From Chelydra serpentina (taxonomy: Eukaryota; Chordata; Testudines; Chelydridae), in assembly GCA_037349315.1 (NCBI GenBank), contig JBAIAC010000059.1, forward strand, positions 19,810,501 to 19,874,500: a DNA stretch of 64,000 bases, written 5' to 3'. Position numbers and translations under genes: made by a program. The notes under the pieces are model-generated. The model was given only the letters and a program-made list of their open reading frames with translations, was not told where the DNA came from and ran no database searches. Positions 1 to 11,059 of the stretch are shown here, one piece after another. Positions within the stretch are counted from its first letter, which is position 1. Every line of letters starts with the position of its first letter.

Positions 1-1072
1 CTTAGCTTGCAGCTGTGAGCCCACAGCTGGACCAGGGTCACCTTCTCTTCAGGGGGACACGGGAGTGTCTGGCCCAGAGGGAGGCCCAGGAAGGGAAGGT
101 GAGGGGGGGCCGGAGAGCCCGCCCACCTTTTGTCAGGAGGATCTTGCCCAGGAGGAGGGTGAAAAGTCTGCATTTCAGATGCCAGACCCCTCTCCTGTGG
201 ATCAGGTTAGAATGGAAAGCTGGGGGTCAGACCTCCCGGACGGGGGAGTCCATCCAGCTGACCTGTTGGGAACAGATACTGGGGTGTCCAAGAAAGAGGT
301 TGTTCTTGCTACACGGGTAGGAGGCAAACCTCTCTCTTCAAAGAAGAAGGGAGCGAGTCTCTGCATGGGTGAAGCCACACAAGGGGATGGGAACCAGCCC
401 AGAGAAATTCCAGAGGGAGGGGCCGAGGGCAGGCCGGGTTGCAGTACACCCTTTCCTTGCCAGAGCCTTAAACGCATGCCTGATTCAGGAGCCTGCTCCA
501 AAGAGGCAGAAGAATCTGCATCAGAGTGCCTACCAGGGTACACAGACGGGTGGGTAATCCTGTGTCTTTCCCTACTTCATCTGTGGGTTATAACAAAGGA
601 GTTAACACTGAGGGTCAACCCTTTCAAGATGGGGAACATACCTGATTGGTGGGAAAAACTGTTGTACATGCTTGGGATGGTGACCTCACGGTCGTACAAA
701 CATGTTACCTGTCGGCCTATATCGGGTAACCGGCTGGAAGCTTGGCACAACAGCAAAAGCATAACAGGCCCAGGCTGCTGTGTGAAAGGGGAAACTGAGG
801 CACGCCGCCTCATGGCACTGAGAGCTAAATGCCGAGGTTCCTACGCCTTAACAGGTATTGCTATCTGTATCCTGTTAGCAATATTACACCCCAACCCATT
901 TTCAGGCGCCCGGGGACCAGGAACCTCGCATTTTGCTAAAACCATTACGAACGACACCATGTGGTGTGCCAGTACTGAAAAGGGGTGTGACCAAAGACAA
1001 ACAGGGGCTTTATGTGTACTGCCTCCGCCATGGACAGTGTCCAAGTCTCTGGCAGTAAGTTCAGGAGGAGGG
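1..1072 (+). mobile_element. Internal 3' region of an LTR retrotransposon
   Basis: A 370-codon open frame (65-1177) runs through this part and ends inside the following LTR. A polypurine tract (about 1063-1072, aggaggaggg) sits directly before the LTR start, as expected for plus-strand priming. I recognise no protein domain; a hydrophobic stretch lies around residues 255-275. The rest of the element lies to the left of the window. The superfamily (gypsy or retrovirus-like) is not decided. Confidence 0.5.
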
Positions 1073-2212
1073 TGTGACGGTGTTCCCCATAAAACTTTAT
1101 GGGGAGATGCTTATAAATGTATATATGTAACTAAAATATGTTTTATGCTACATGTGCCATGTAACATATATCTGTGAAAGTTATGACCTACTGAATTTAC
1201 TCCTCCGGTTTGTATGCATGTATCATTGTTGTAGTTGGAGTTATGAAGATTGGTTTTATATTTGCTGGTTTTGTACATAGCCTTGGTAAGTGCATGGGAT
1301 CATCTTTGGAGCAAAGAATGCCTGTTAAATGCGAGCACTTGACAGACAAAAGACTTTGCAGACCCCAATCCACATTGGGGCCAGGTCTGGAATGCAACTG
1401 GTTAGACTGGTTAGGGCGCATGGGCAGGTGACTTGCCCATGTGATCCCAAAACTCCAGGGCAACTGGATCCTACGCAGGGAGAGGAAGAGAGGCTATAAA
1501 AGCCCTTGCAAGACCCTTCCATTTTGTCTCCAGCTGGCTAAAGGGAGAGGCTCTCCACCCCCCCAAGCACATTCCTGAGGGGAACTGAACAAAGGACAAG
1601 GACACTAGGGGGTGTGAGAATCTGCTGGGCTCAGCTGGACCCAGGCGAATTCTACAGCCTGTAAAAAGGAAAATATCCGAATCTGGTGAGGCTTTATCTG
1701 TGTTAACTTTGAATAGACATAGACGTGCGTGTTTTATTTTATTTTACTAAGTAACTTGCTTTGTTCTGTCACTAATTGAACTCACTTAAATCCTATTTTC
1801 TATACTTATTAAAATCACTTTTTACTTATTAAGTTTCCTTGAGTACGAGTTAGTGCCTTGGGACAGCGATCAGGTGTGCATACCTTTCCATCTTTGAAAT
1901 AGAAAGCGAACTATTTATGAGTTTACCCTGTATAAGCTTTATACAGGGTAAAACGGATTTATTAAGGGTTTGAGCCTCCTTGGAGTTGAGCAGCTGGGTG
2001 TCAAAGGCAAGAGTGCTTCCAGGGGCCTTACAGTGGTGAGTGGACTTGGTTTGGACCTGGGTCTGTGTTTGCAGCAGATCAGTGGAATCTGGCTCAAAAC
2101 AGACAGGATTCGGGAGTCCCAAGCTGGAAAAGGCCTGGAAGCAGGGGCAGAAGCAGCCTTGGCACACCAGGTGGCAGCACCAAGCAGGTCTCTGTGGCCC
2201 CAACCCGTCACA
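1073..2212 (+). repeat. 3' LTR of the left-edge retroelement
   Basis: About 1.14 kb, bounded by inverted ends TGTGACGG (1073-1080) and CCGTCACA (2205-2212). A TATA-like tataaaa lies at 1495-1501 and an attaaa at 1808-1813. A 12-bp-arm palindrome lies at 1924-1950. Orientation is plus. Flanking target duplication cannot be tested because the 5' LTR is outside the window. Confidence 0.6.
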
Positions 2213-2229
2213 CAGTTAACTACATATCT

Positions 2230-2965
2230 CATTCTCAACTGATGGAACCACCACCACTACTTCCAAAATGTCAGGATGCCGACAAGAAATCAACTCTTGG
2301 ATGAAGAGCAGCTGGTTCAAACTGAACCCAGGCAAGACTGAAGTGATGTCGGTTGGAAAAAAGAAACACCTTGAAGAACTAGATGAGATGTTTCCACCTT
2401 CCACTGAAGGCTTTCGGTCCCATTTGCAAAACCTCGGGGTCTTGTTTGATGCCCCACTAAGTTTGGATGACCAGGTAGCATTAATATCTAAAAATACCAC
2501 AGTGATCCATGCATTGGTCACCTCTAGGATGTATTACTATAATTCACTGTGTCTAAAGCTGAATGTGAAGACAATGACCAGGCTGCAGATGGTGCAGAAT
2601 GTGACTGCCTACCTTCTCTATGATTTAGACCTCTGTAAGTACATCAGGCCTGTGCTCAAGTCCTTCCACTGGCTCCTACTTGGCTTCTGATGCCAGTTTA
2701 AAGCTTTAGTACTAATCTTCAAAGCAATTAATGGATCAAACCTCAGCTACATCAAAGGCTGAATTTCAATCTATGACCCACCAAGACAGCTGTGCTTCTT
2801 TGGGACAGTGCAACTCATAAAGCCAAGGGCAAGGCATGTGAGAGCAGGAGACAAAGCATTCTTGGTAATAGTGATCCGGGTATGAACTAAGCTTCCAGAG
2901 TTTATGTGAATCCAGAGTCTGTCTGTCTGTGGGAAATGCTGCAAACCCTTTCTCTTCCAAAAGGT
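2230..2965 (+). mobile_element. L2-like LINE fragment (end of reverse transcriptase)
   Basis: Codons 2268-2690 read 'SWMKSSWFKLNPGKTEVM', then 'LGVLFDAPLSLDDQVALI' and 'LVTSRMYYYNSLCLKLNVK', ending 'VLKSFHWLLLGF'. This is the C-terminal RT pattern of the L2/CR1-type LINE clade (LKLNxxKTE, LVTSRxDYxNxL, LHWLPV). Downstream codons continue the family pattern with stops ('DPPRQLCFFGT'). The element is an old, dead fragment. Confidence 0.7.
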
Positions 2966-4067
2966 CTTTCCACCATAAAAATGTTATAGCACTAGTGTTG
3001 AGCTATGAATCAGACTTTCATGAAGCCCTATAGCTTACCCATGAACCAAACTCCCATGGTGCTTTGGAAGTCATGCTAAGAAGAGAAAATGCTAGCTTGC
3101 TAAGAATTACCAGAAAGATATAGCCTTTACAAGAATTGTTAAGTAAGGAATATTATTTTTAGCAATGTCCTTACAAAAAAGTAACAGATGATTACATTAG
3201 GCCAATTTGATGGACGTACTGAAAAGATACAAGTAAATAACAGATGTCTGACTGTGTAATTAGATATGTATCCAAAAATGTGCTAAAAATGTCATGTGTC
3301 TGTATGTGAAAAAAGAAAAACTGAGGATGAAGCTGTAATCAGTTCCTCTTGAAGATGATTGAAGTCTCAGCTAAACACGGAACCAGACAGGACTGCAAGC
3401 TCACTTTCCCCAGCTCCAGGGAATGGGTTCTTGCAGATTGTGGTGATGTATATCTCTTACTCTTATGTGCTGCCTAATTAATTAAACACTTAATAAATCA
3501 AATCGAGCTGACTGATCCTGAGGTCTCTTTAATTACTGAATAAATTTGAATCTTACTAAAACCCTTGGAGGTAACACTAACACCCCTTTACCAAAAAGCC
3601 CCCCAAAACCCTGCCAATGAAAAAAAAAGGGGGGTGGGGTGGGCGGAGAAAAGAAATGAATAAAGTCTGAAAAAAATAAAAAACCCTATCCCAAGCAGAT
3701 TTTTATCCAAAAAGGGAGGATGCCAGCAGATCCATGAAGTCTGCTAGGAACTTTGCTATTTCTATCAATTTTACATGGAAGGCGCTTAGATATTGTGACA
3801 GTTGGTGGCAGTATAAAACCGTAAAAGAGAGGGGTCCTATCTTATTCTAGCTTGTAATGGTTTCTTAGGGGCAATGGGGACCATGGGAGCACAGTGCACT
3901 CCAGCCATGCCCTCTTCCATCCCCAGCACACTCCCATCATGCCCCCATGCCAAGAATGAAGGACTACATAAGGTCCAAAGAGCTGAAGAATCATATTCCT
4001 GGAATTGCTTAGACACATCTCTCTCTCAGATCAATACTATAGCCACAAAAGAGAGGGCCAAAACATC
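2966..4067. other. Intergenic, nothing recognised
   Basis: A/T-rich single-copy-looking DNA with a poly-A/poly-G patch around 3600-3700. No exon, RNA gene or clear repeat seen. Confidence 0.5.
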
Positions 4068-4312
4068 TTAGAACATAAGAACTACCATACTGAGTCAGAA
4101 AAATAGTCCATCTACCCAAGTTTCCTGTCTCCAACAGTGGCCTGTACCAGAGCTTCAGGGGGAGTGTACAGAATAGGGCAGTCAGAGAGAGCCACCCCTG
4201 TTGTCCTTGCCCAGCTTCTGGAAGACAGAGGTTTAGGGTTGCCCCAAGTATGGGGTTGCACACCTGACCGTCTTGGCTAATAGCCATGGATGGACCTATC
4301 CTCCATGATCTT
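4068..4312 (-). mobile_element. CR1 LINE 3' fragment
   Basis: On the minus strand this reads the common sauropsid CR1 tail: 'ggctattagccaagac', then the 'agaagctggg' and 'ccagtatgg' blocks in diverged form. It is interrupted and degraded relative to the younger copies at 11.2 and 35.6 kb. Confidence 0.6.
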
Positions 4313-5275
4313 TAAAATGTTTAATGTGCTGTTTAATTTTAAATTCATTTACTGTAAAAAATTTTGAACCAATAATAATCATATAATCCTAAAGCCAATT
4401 CAAAGCTCAATGAACTCAGAGGGAGTCTTTCCATTCAATTCTGTTTCTATTCTATATCAGTTTTCATATCATCCTCCTCACCATAGTTTTGTAGTCCATT
4501 GACTTCCATGGCCTTTGCATCAGATCCTAAGACCTCATTCAATGTAGCTGCCCAGAGAAATGCTGCAATCTTGAGCTGTAGCATATTTTCAGCACATTTG
4601 TAACTGTAATTGTCAAATGTTGAACTAAATCTGCTCTTTAAAGGAACTAGAAGATTATTCCCCCCCCTCCCCAAATAATGGTTTGTATCATAAGCCCTAC
4701 CTATTATAATGTATTTAAATAAATTAATTCAATTTCATTCTTTTGATTCAGAGCTATTGTAACAATTCTGTCAGCTTGAAAGAATGCCGCTGGGCTTAAT
4801 ATGTGGCTTGACTCTCTGTTATTTAATGGAAGATCTGATCTTGAGAAGAGAAATTATTTTTAATGCATTATAGTGAGCTTATCCATGATGCAAACGTTAA
4901 AACCCATAATCCTCTGATTGAAGCAATGTGCTAGTAGGCAGCTTGGTTACTGACAGCTCTGGGATTCTTCAATGCCTGAAGTCATCAGTTTTTATATTCA
5001 TTTCACGTTTTTTAAAATGAGTAAATGATATGAAAAAAGTCCTTCTTTAAAAAGTTGGCCGTATCTAACTATCATGTGCATTTAAAAAAGAGCATAATAA
5101 TCATGCATACTTTGAATCATGTGCCGGTCTGATTCTCCTCTCACTGATGCTGGTGGAATTTAGAAGCAATTCCACTAAATGCCAGGGAATTACACCAGTG
5201 GAAAACTGGTGTATATAAGAGAATTTATAATGATTAATTACAGGCTATTGTGCCTCCTGGGGATCACAGGTGGTG
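4313..5275. other. Intergenic, nothing recognised except a weak palindromic relic
   Basis: A/T-rich. Around 5125-5225 a weak palindromic segment ('gtctgattctcctctca' to 'accagtggaaaactggtg') resembles the short MITE relics at 13.15 and 31.96 kb. No gene seen. Confidence 0.4.
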
Positions 5276-5371
5276 CTCAATTTGCAAAGAGACCACACCC
5301 CTTTGGGAGTTGGCATGATGATGATATCTGACTCCTCAGGGTAAAATTCTGCTCTCATTTACCCTGGTGTG
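5276..5371 (+). repeat. ~96-bp direct repeat, copy A
   Basis: Begins ctcaatttgcaaaga, holds a short (atg/tga)n run and ends accctggtgtg. Recurs at 6572-6632 plus 6913-6945, where copy B is split by a MITE. The two copies flank the RT relic. Confidence 0.75.
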
Positions 5372-5739
5372 AATCACACCAAATTCCATCCCTGCCATGC
5401 CCTCTGTGCCTGGAGTGCTAAGAGGGGTGGGGTGAGATAGAATTGGTTACATTGGCTGTTCATCAGTCAAGAACTCCCCCATGCCAGGGAAATCCTCAAT
5501 TGCCCATTTAAGGGATCACAAAGGAATTTTAGCATGAACCAGGATCTGGCCAGAATGTGCACAAAAGAAGTGTGACATATGCCAAAGGGACTGTTAGTGT
5601 ATGTCTAGTATGAAAATCCATTAACTGAATAGTGTAATCTAATCCTTTCTGGTGGGGTCTGGGGGAGGGCTCCTTTATCTTACACCTTCTGCTAGTTGCT
5701 GTTCCTTTCTGACCCCTCAGAATGCCGTGTTCTCTCAGC

Positions 5740-6571
5740 ACTGTTGTTCAGTATTGGCACTGACTGGTTGATAAGTTTGAGAAGGCAGCTGTCAGTGATG
5801 TTGAGCTGAACACCATTCCTCTTTGAGATCTTGAATAGGCCGATGACATTGTCTTGTTGGCTTGGGTTGGTGAGTCGCTGCAGCTGATGGCTGACATGGT
5901 CCGGGTCCGGGATGAAGCTGTGCATGTTGTTCTGGTTATTAATCTGGATAAAACTAAGTCCCTTCTTATTATCATTAAGCAGCCTCTAGCTCCAGATTAC
6001 TACTAGCTCAATATTAATGTGGGACATCAAGGAGGTGGCAGCTGTCAAATATTTGGACAGTGCTGGAGGATGCTTGAAAGTTGTGGACACTTATATACCA
6101 GTGGCTGCTGCCTTATTTTGGGTACTTCATGACCTTTGTGGGGTCACTGTGACATCAAGCTTGTTACGAAGCTGCTGATCTATAGAACCATGGTTATACC
6201 AACTCTGTTGAACGGAAGTGAAACAAGGGTGCTGAGAGAGGCTGAAGAACACTGGAATGACATTTTTGATTCTTGTAATCTTTATCTGCTCCTTATCAAT
6301 TGGCAGACCAAGATCCGAAATGAGGATACTCAAAACTGACTCCCACAACTGCCTCCCTCAGCACTGGTTCAGTTTCAGCAGTTGTATTGGTATGGACCTA
6401 TGATTAGAATGGAAGACCAACGAATTCTGAAGTTGTGTTCCAAGGACTGCTGCTGCACAACCATCTGAGACGTGGATGTCCAAAGCTTTGGTGGTGTGAC
6501 AAAATTGCCAGTGACGGACATAAATTGAATAGACAGCCAGAGCATTTTAAGCATCTTGCCAGAGATCTGTC
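5740..6571 (+). mobile_element. Degenerate non-LTR (RTE-like) reverse transcriptase
   Basis: Conceptual translation near 5838-5862 gives 'ADDIVLLA' (the catalytic FADD/YADD box), then 'INLDKTKSL' at about 5938-5965. After a frame change comes 'LLIYRTMVIPTLLNGSETR' (6172-6230), matching the LYxxxVxxxLLYGSETW pattern of RTE-type LINEs. Several stops and shifts make it a dead relic. Confidence 0.65.
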
Positions 6572-6632
6572 CTCAATTTGCAAAAAGGTCACATCCCTTT
6601 GGGATTTGCCATGATGATGATCTGACTCCTCA

Positions 6633-6909
6633 GGGCTTGTCTACACTGCGAAGTTGTCGACAAAACTCTTGTCTTTCACAGGTACTTTAAAAAGCCCCCC
6701 CCGCAAAAGACAAAAGTTTTGCTGACGCAAGCGGCAGTGTCAACGCGGCTTTGTCGGCAGGAGTGCTCTCCTGCCGACAAAGCTAACTCTGCTCGCGGGG
6801 CTGGAAGTTTGCCGACAAAGTACCAACAGAGAGCGTTTACACACGTGGACGTTTACACACGCTGTCGACGCAGCCTTGTCGCTAAATGCTACGTGGTGTA
6901 GACAAGCCC
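6633..6909. mobile_element. Harbinger-like MITE 1 (277 bp)
   Basis: Terminal inverted repeats gggcttgtctacac / gtgtagacaagccc, with a 3-bp direct repeat tca on each side (6630-6632, 6910-6912). Inserted into copy B of the 96-bp repeat, whose intact homologue at 5276-5371 shows the empty site. The 3-bp target duplication suggests PIF/Harbinger. No coding capacity. Confidence 0.7.
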
Positions 6910-7655
6910 TCAGAGTAAAATTCTCCTCTCATTTACCCTGGTGTGTGTCTCCACTAACAGAGCTCGCAACAGTGGAATTACTCTGATTTTATACTAGGGT
7001 TACCGAGGCCTGAATCTTGCAATCCTAGGGAAGTGCCAATGTCACAGAGTTCTAGGGAACAAACCCCATGAGGCTCTCTAATTGGAGGTTTCCCTGAATC
7101 ATGATATTTGAGGGCAAGATTTACTTTTCTGCAGAAGAGGCAGTGGTTAGACCCCCCCCGCCCCCAAACTCTGCAGAACTGTCTGTCAGTTTGCTTTCCC
7201 AACATGTTTGAGAGCCCATCTGCCCTGTCCTTGGCACTCCTCCTTCTGTCCCCAGACCACCTGTCCCCAACCATGAACTCCAGACCACAAGATCAAAGGT
7301 GGGGTAGGGACAGGGATGGTGCCATGGAGGTCGATGACACCACAATTCTGCCGTCATGGGATAGGTAAGGATCCATGCAGAGGAATTCCCTGCGGGGGGC
7401 AATAATGGTAGACAATCTGACTCCGAGATGTTTCCATAGACATTGTTCCCACTTACAAGCAGGTTTGGATTTTACCTAATGTACAGTAGTGCGTGGATAC
7501 CTAACCTGTAAATTATTATTTTTTTTTAAAAGTGAAAGAAAAAAATTACCTTTTCCCAACCAGCTGGAGAATGCTGTTCCTCACTGATCTCCCTTGTGAA
7601 TTTTTCAGCTTCTTCTGTCAGGTATATGTTTCTTCCAGCGACAATGCGTACTTGT

Positions 7656-7974
7656 CATAGGCGCCGACTTCGTGGGTGCTCCGGGGCTGGAGCACCCACG
7701 GAGAAAAATTGGTGGGTGCTCCGCACCCACCGGCAACTCCCCGCCTGCCCCGGACCCGCGGCAAACTTACCGGCACCGGGAGACGTTGCGGGGCCCCGCC
7801 CCCGACGCTGGGCAACGTGGCGTCGGGGGCGGGGCCCCGCAACGTCACCCAACGTCGGGGGCGGGGCCCCGCAACGTCCCCCGGCGTTGGGGGTGGGGCC
7901 CGGCGTCGGGTGGGGCCCCGCCCCCGACGCCGAGTGACGGCACCCACGGGCGGAACCGGAAGTCTGCGCCTGTG
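7656..7974. mobile_element. hAT-like MITE with GC palindromic core (319 bp)
   Basis: Ends cataggcgccgactt / aagtctgcgcctgtg are imperfect inverted repeats. A perfect 8-bp direct repeat gtacttgt flanks it (7648-7655, 7975-7982), diagnostic of hAT. The interior (7776-7937) is a run of direct and inverted copies of a ggggccccgcccccgacg-type unit, CpG-dense and hairpin-prone. Long open frames on both strands here are by-products of composition. Confidence 0.8.
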
Positions 7975-8271
7975 GTACTTGTTGAGAGTGGGGAGGAGGG
8001 GGGCACAATTTAAAGGTTCTGGTGGTATGCAGTGGGGTTCATGGCAAGACATATAAACCGTGGCAGAAATCTAGCGGGGGACATGTGACCCAGCGTGCCT
8101 TTCACCTCCCCTATGTGTTGCCTTTGTTTTTTTCTGAATTCATATAAAGCTTTCTGAAAAAGAGGGGGAGCTATTCGCCTAAACACTCCCCACTGCTCTA
8201 ACCCCTACTCAGAATCAATGGCTTGCTGAGCTGCTGAAAAGTCAAAGGCCTCTGTGAGCTCAATGACCCAG

Positions 8272-9075
8272 TGTAACACGGCCGACACTCACCGCCGCGG
8301 CGCCGCCTGCTGGTCAGTCCTGGAATTAGCTCAGTCCAGCCTCGGAGCACCTCCTGCTAGCCCGTTTCTCCCTACCGGTACCTGCTTCCTAGGGTGACCA
8401 GACAGCAAATGTGAAAAATCGGGACAGGGGGTGGGGGGTAATAGGAGCCTATATAAGAAAAAGACCCCAAAATCGGGACTGTCCCTATAAAATCGGGACA
8501 TCTGGTCACCCTACTGCTTCCTCATCTCCACCACCTCTCTACTTCAGGCACTTCAGACCCCTTTATCTTGGGGTGCTGTCCCACAGCAGCACCCCCACAC
8601 TCTGGGTCTCCCCTGCCAGGGGAACCTCACTCCCCCTATGCCCACCTTGCCTCAGTGGCTACTGCCAGTCGTCATCTAGCCCCCTTTCTCTGGGGCAAAC
8701 TGCAGTCTGTTATGGCCACTCATCATTGGCAAGGGAGTTGGACCTGCTGCCTTTCTAGCCCCAGCTGTCTCCCTGCAGCCCCAGTACCTCCTTAGGCCTT
8801 CCTGCCAGGCCTCAGCCTGGGAGGTAGCCAGGCCTGAGCTCCCCAGCTCAGCCTGCCCCCTTCTCCAGCACTGCTCTGTCAAAGATACCCTGTCTCTTTC
8901 AGGCAGCTAGGTCCTTCTCACTCCAGGGCTGAAATGAGACTCTCACGGCTCCTTACTCCCAGCCCTCTTATCAGGAGGCCACAGGTGTGCCTCCCTCAGC
9001 TGCTCTCACTAGCCAGCCTCCCTCAGCTGCTTTCACTCCTTTTTATCCCAGGAGCGGGGTAACCACCCCGCTACA
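8272..9075. mobile_element. Solo LTR inside the minisatellite (~804 bp)
   Basis: Begins tgtaacacggcc and ends ccccgctaca (TG...CA). Flanks cccag (8267-8271) and ctcag (9076-9080) match 4 of 5. Minisatellite units continue on both sides. A 122-bp MITE (8391-8512) is nested in it. Orientation and family not determined. Confidence 0.6.
8391..8512 (-). mobile_element. AGGGTGACCAG MITE, copy 1 (122 bp)
   Basis: Inverted ends agggtgaccagac / tctggtcaccct. Direct repeats cctgcttcct (8381-8390) and actgcttcct (8513-8522), 9 of 10 bases. Reverse orientation relative to the other four copies. Nested in the solo LTR. Confidence 0.85.
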
Positions 9076-10320
9076 CTCAGGTACTTCCGTCTTTCTAGTG
9101 GATGTCAAGGAACAGGCTTCTGTGAGGTTACTGGCTCAACAACTCTAGCTTGCTGGGTTTGCACGAAAGCCCAGGTGTCTGTGACTTCTCTGGATCAGCA
9201 CCTCTAGCTTACTGTGACGATGTCAAGGCCTAAGCCTTTGTGAGATCGCTTAGGTCAGCCCCTCTAGCTTGCTCAGTTGTCCAGGCAACACCCTTTATGA
9301 GCTCACTTCAGTAACTCAGCACCTCCAGCTAGCATCTCTGGTGTGAAGGGACAGAGTGGGCATGAATCAGCCCCGCTAACTTGCTGGGATGATGATACAG
9401 CCTTCAGCAAGGTCTCTAGCTCAGCAACCTTATTGTGTTGGGCTAAACTCAAGCTTCCTGGTTCAGCATATCTAGTTTCCTGAGCTGATGTGAAATCTCA
9501 GATCATTGTTACAGTTCTCAATTAGCCCAGCAACGCTGGCGTGCTGGGCTGATGTCAAAGCACAGGACTTTACGAGCTCACTAGCTCAGCTACCTCTAGC
9601 TTGCAAATTCGATACCAAGAGATAAGCCACTATGAGGTCACTGGCTCAGCAACTCTGATTTTCTGAGTTGATTTCAAGGCACGGATTTCTGTGGTGTTTA
9701 GCACCTGTAGCATTGTGGGCAGAAGCCCAGGCACAAGCTTTGTGAGGGCACTGATTCAGCACTTCACTCGTGCTTTATGTGAGGCTCCATACTTCATACA
9801 GCTTTAGCATGTTTTTTGGTGTCAAGGCATCAGCCTCTGAGAGTTACCGGTTAACAGATGTCGCTTGATGGGCTAATGTCAAGGTTACTGATTCAGCATA
9901 TCTAGTTTTCTAGGCTTATTGGAGGTCATTATCACATTGCCTCAACTTTCAGGCTTATGTGAAGGGCCAGATTTCTGTGAGGTCTCTGGTAAGCACCTTT
10001 ACCATGTGGGGATGATGTCAGGAAGCTTACTTCTGTGATGTCTCTTGTTCAGAACTGCTAACTCGCTGGGCTGAAGCCAAGACAAAGGCCTTTATGAAGT
10101 GTCAAATCCTCAGTCACTCTGGGTCGATATACTGAGTGATTAGTGCTGGTCGGAGATTTTCAAATGAATTTTTTTTTCCATCAGAAAATACAGATTCCTC
10201 AAAAGGGAAACATGTTATGGGAATGTATCAGTTTAGACAAACCTTTTATTGGGAAAGGTGTCTCAGGTCCGGGATGAACTTCTGGTCAAAACAAGATAAG
10301 AACCCCCCAGAATAGTCAGT

Positions 10321-10449
10321 AGGTGAGTGGTTAAGGCATTAAGTGTGGAGGTGGGAGACCCAGGGACAAGTCCCTTCTGAGTCAGAAATGCTGATTCAGA
10401 GAAGGGACTTGAATCTCACAACCCAAGTGAGTGACCTAGCCACCCACCT
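10321..10449. repeat. Palindromic repeat with tRNA-like look
   Basis: Left arm aggtgagtggttaaggc and gtgggagacccaggg; right arm aagggacttgaatctcac and gagtgacctagcc. They pair as an imperfect inverted repeat. It has the look of a common sauropsid fold-back MITE, not of a functional tRNA. Confidence 0.5.
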
Positions 10450-11059
10450 AGTCCATATTCTGTGTATTTTTGTGAAAAACTTTGAAAGGTCTTGCTTTGC
10501 TCCCAATTCTACCCTGACAGGAAGGGACAGATGTTTGATAAATTGCAAGGAGAGTTGTTCAAAAATTGACCCATTATATCCTTGTGCTTGTCTTGAATTC
10601 TACCCCATAGCTGCTGCCAAGTTTCCCTTTATAAAAACCAGGAGAGCTTTGAGAAATGGAGAATGGTTTATGCTGAAAAATTACCTTTCTTGGAAAAGAA
10701 AGTGCAATCTAAAGTTACCTATTGTGCTTTAGAAACTTTGCATGGGAATGTTGACAAAAGGGGTTGTCTTTAATTGTTGGACCTATCAATCTAGTAACTT
10801 CCTTGCTAAGACAAAGGTTTCTTAAACTTCAGGATCAGTTCAGGCAGAACTGTGGAGATGTCTCATACAGATATGTATATTGCTTAACTGTACCTTGTCA
10901 CAAGGTACGTCATTCAGTGTAGACTTAAATTTATCTTCATTCAGTTATTACGTGCTGTTTATTACCTATAGTAACTGAATAATGGGGCTACAATTCCATT
11001 AGGATGACTGATAAAATATGAGAACACTTATAGTTAGATAATATTAAAATGCATAAGGA

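Larger units (their letters stand above)
8218..10135. repeat. Degenerate ~55-bp minisatellite, ~20 units, split by a solo LTR
   Basis: Units of 45-62 bp share a pattern like ctctagcttgctgggct, gatgtcaaggcacaggc and tttgtgaggtcactgg. One unit precedes the LTR (8218-8271). About nineteen follow it (9076-10135), with anchors near 9147, 9201, 9263, 9377, 9535, 9594, 9704, 9858, 9997 and 10056. Units are strongly diverged, so the array is old. Confidence 0.75.

Noticed and set aside
65..1177. 370-codon frame as a host gene
   Set aside because: It lies directly upstream of, and runs into, an LTR with a polypurine tract and has no recognised host domain or splice sites. Treated as part of the retroelement.
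2268..2690. 140-codon frame as a host gene
   Set aside because: It matches the RT C-terminal pattern of L2-type LINEs and is followed by further frame-broken LINE sequence.
7596..8056. Overlapping 113-144 codon frames on both strands
   Set aside because: Open by GC-rich palindromic composition of a MITE core with hAT-type target duplications.
10321..10375. Possible tRNA gene (gtggttaaggc... resembling an A box)
   Set aside because: No acceptor-stem pairing or proper B box seen. The segment is one arm of a larger inverted repeat.
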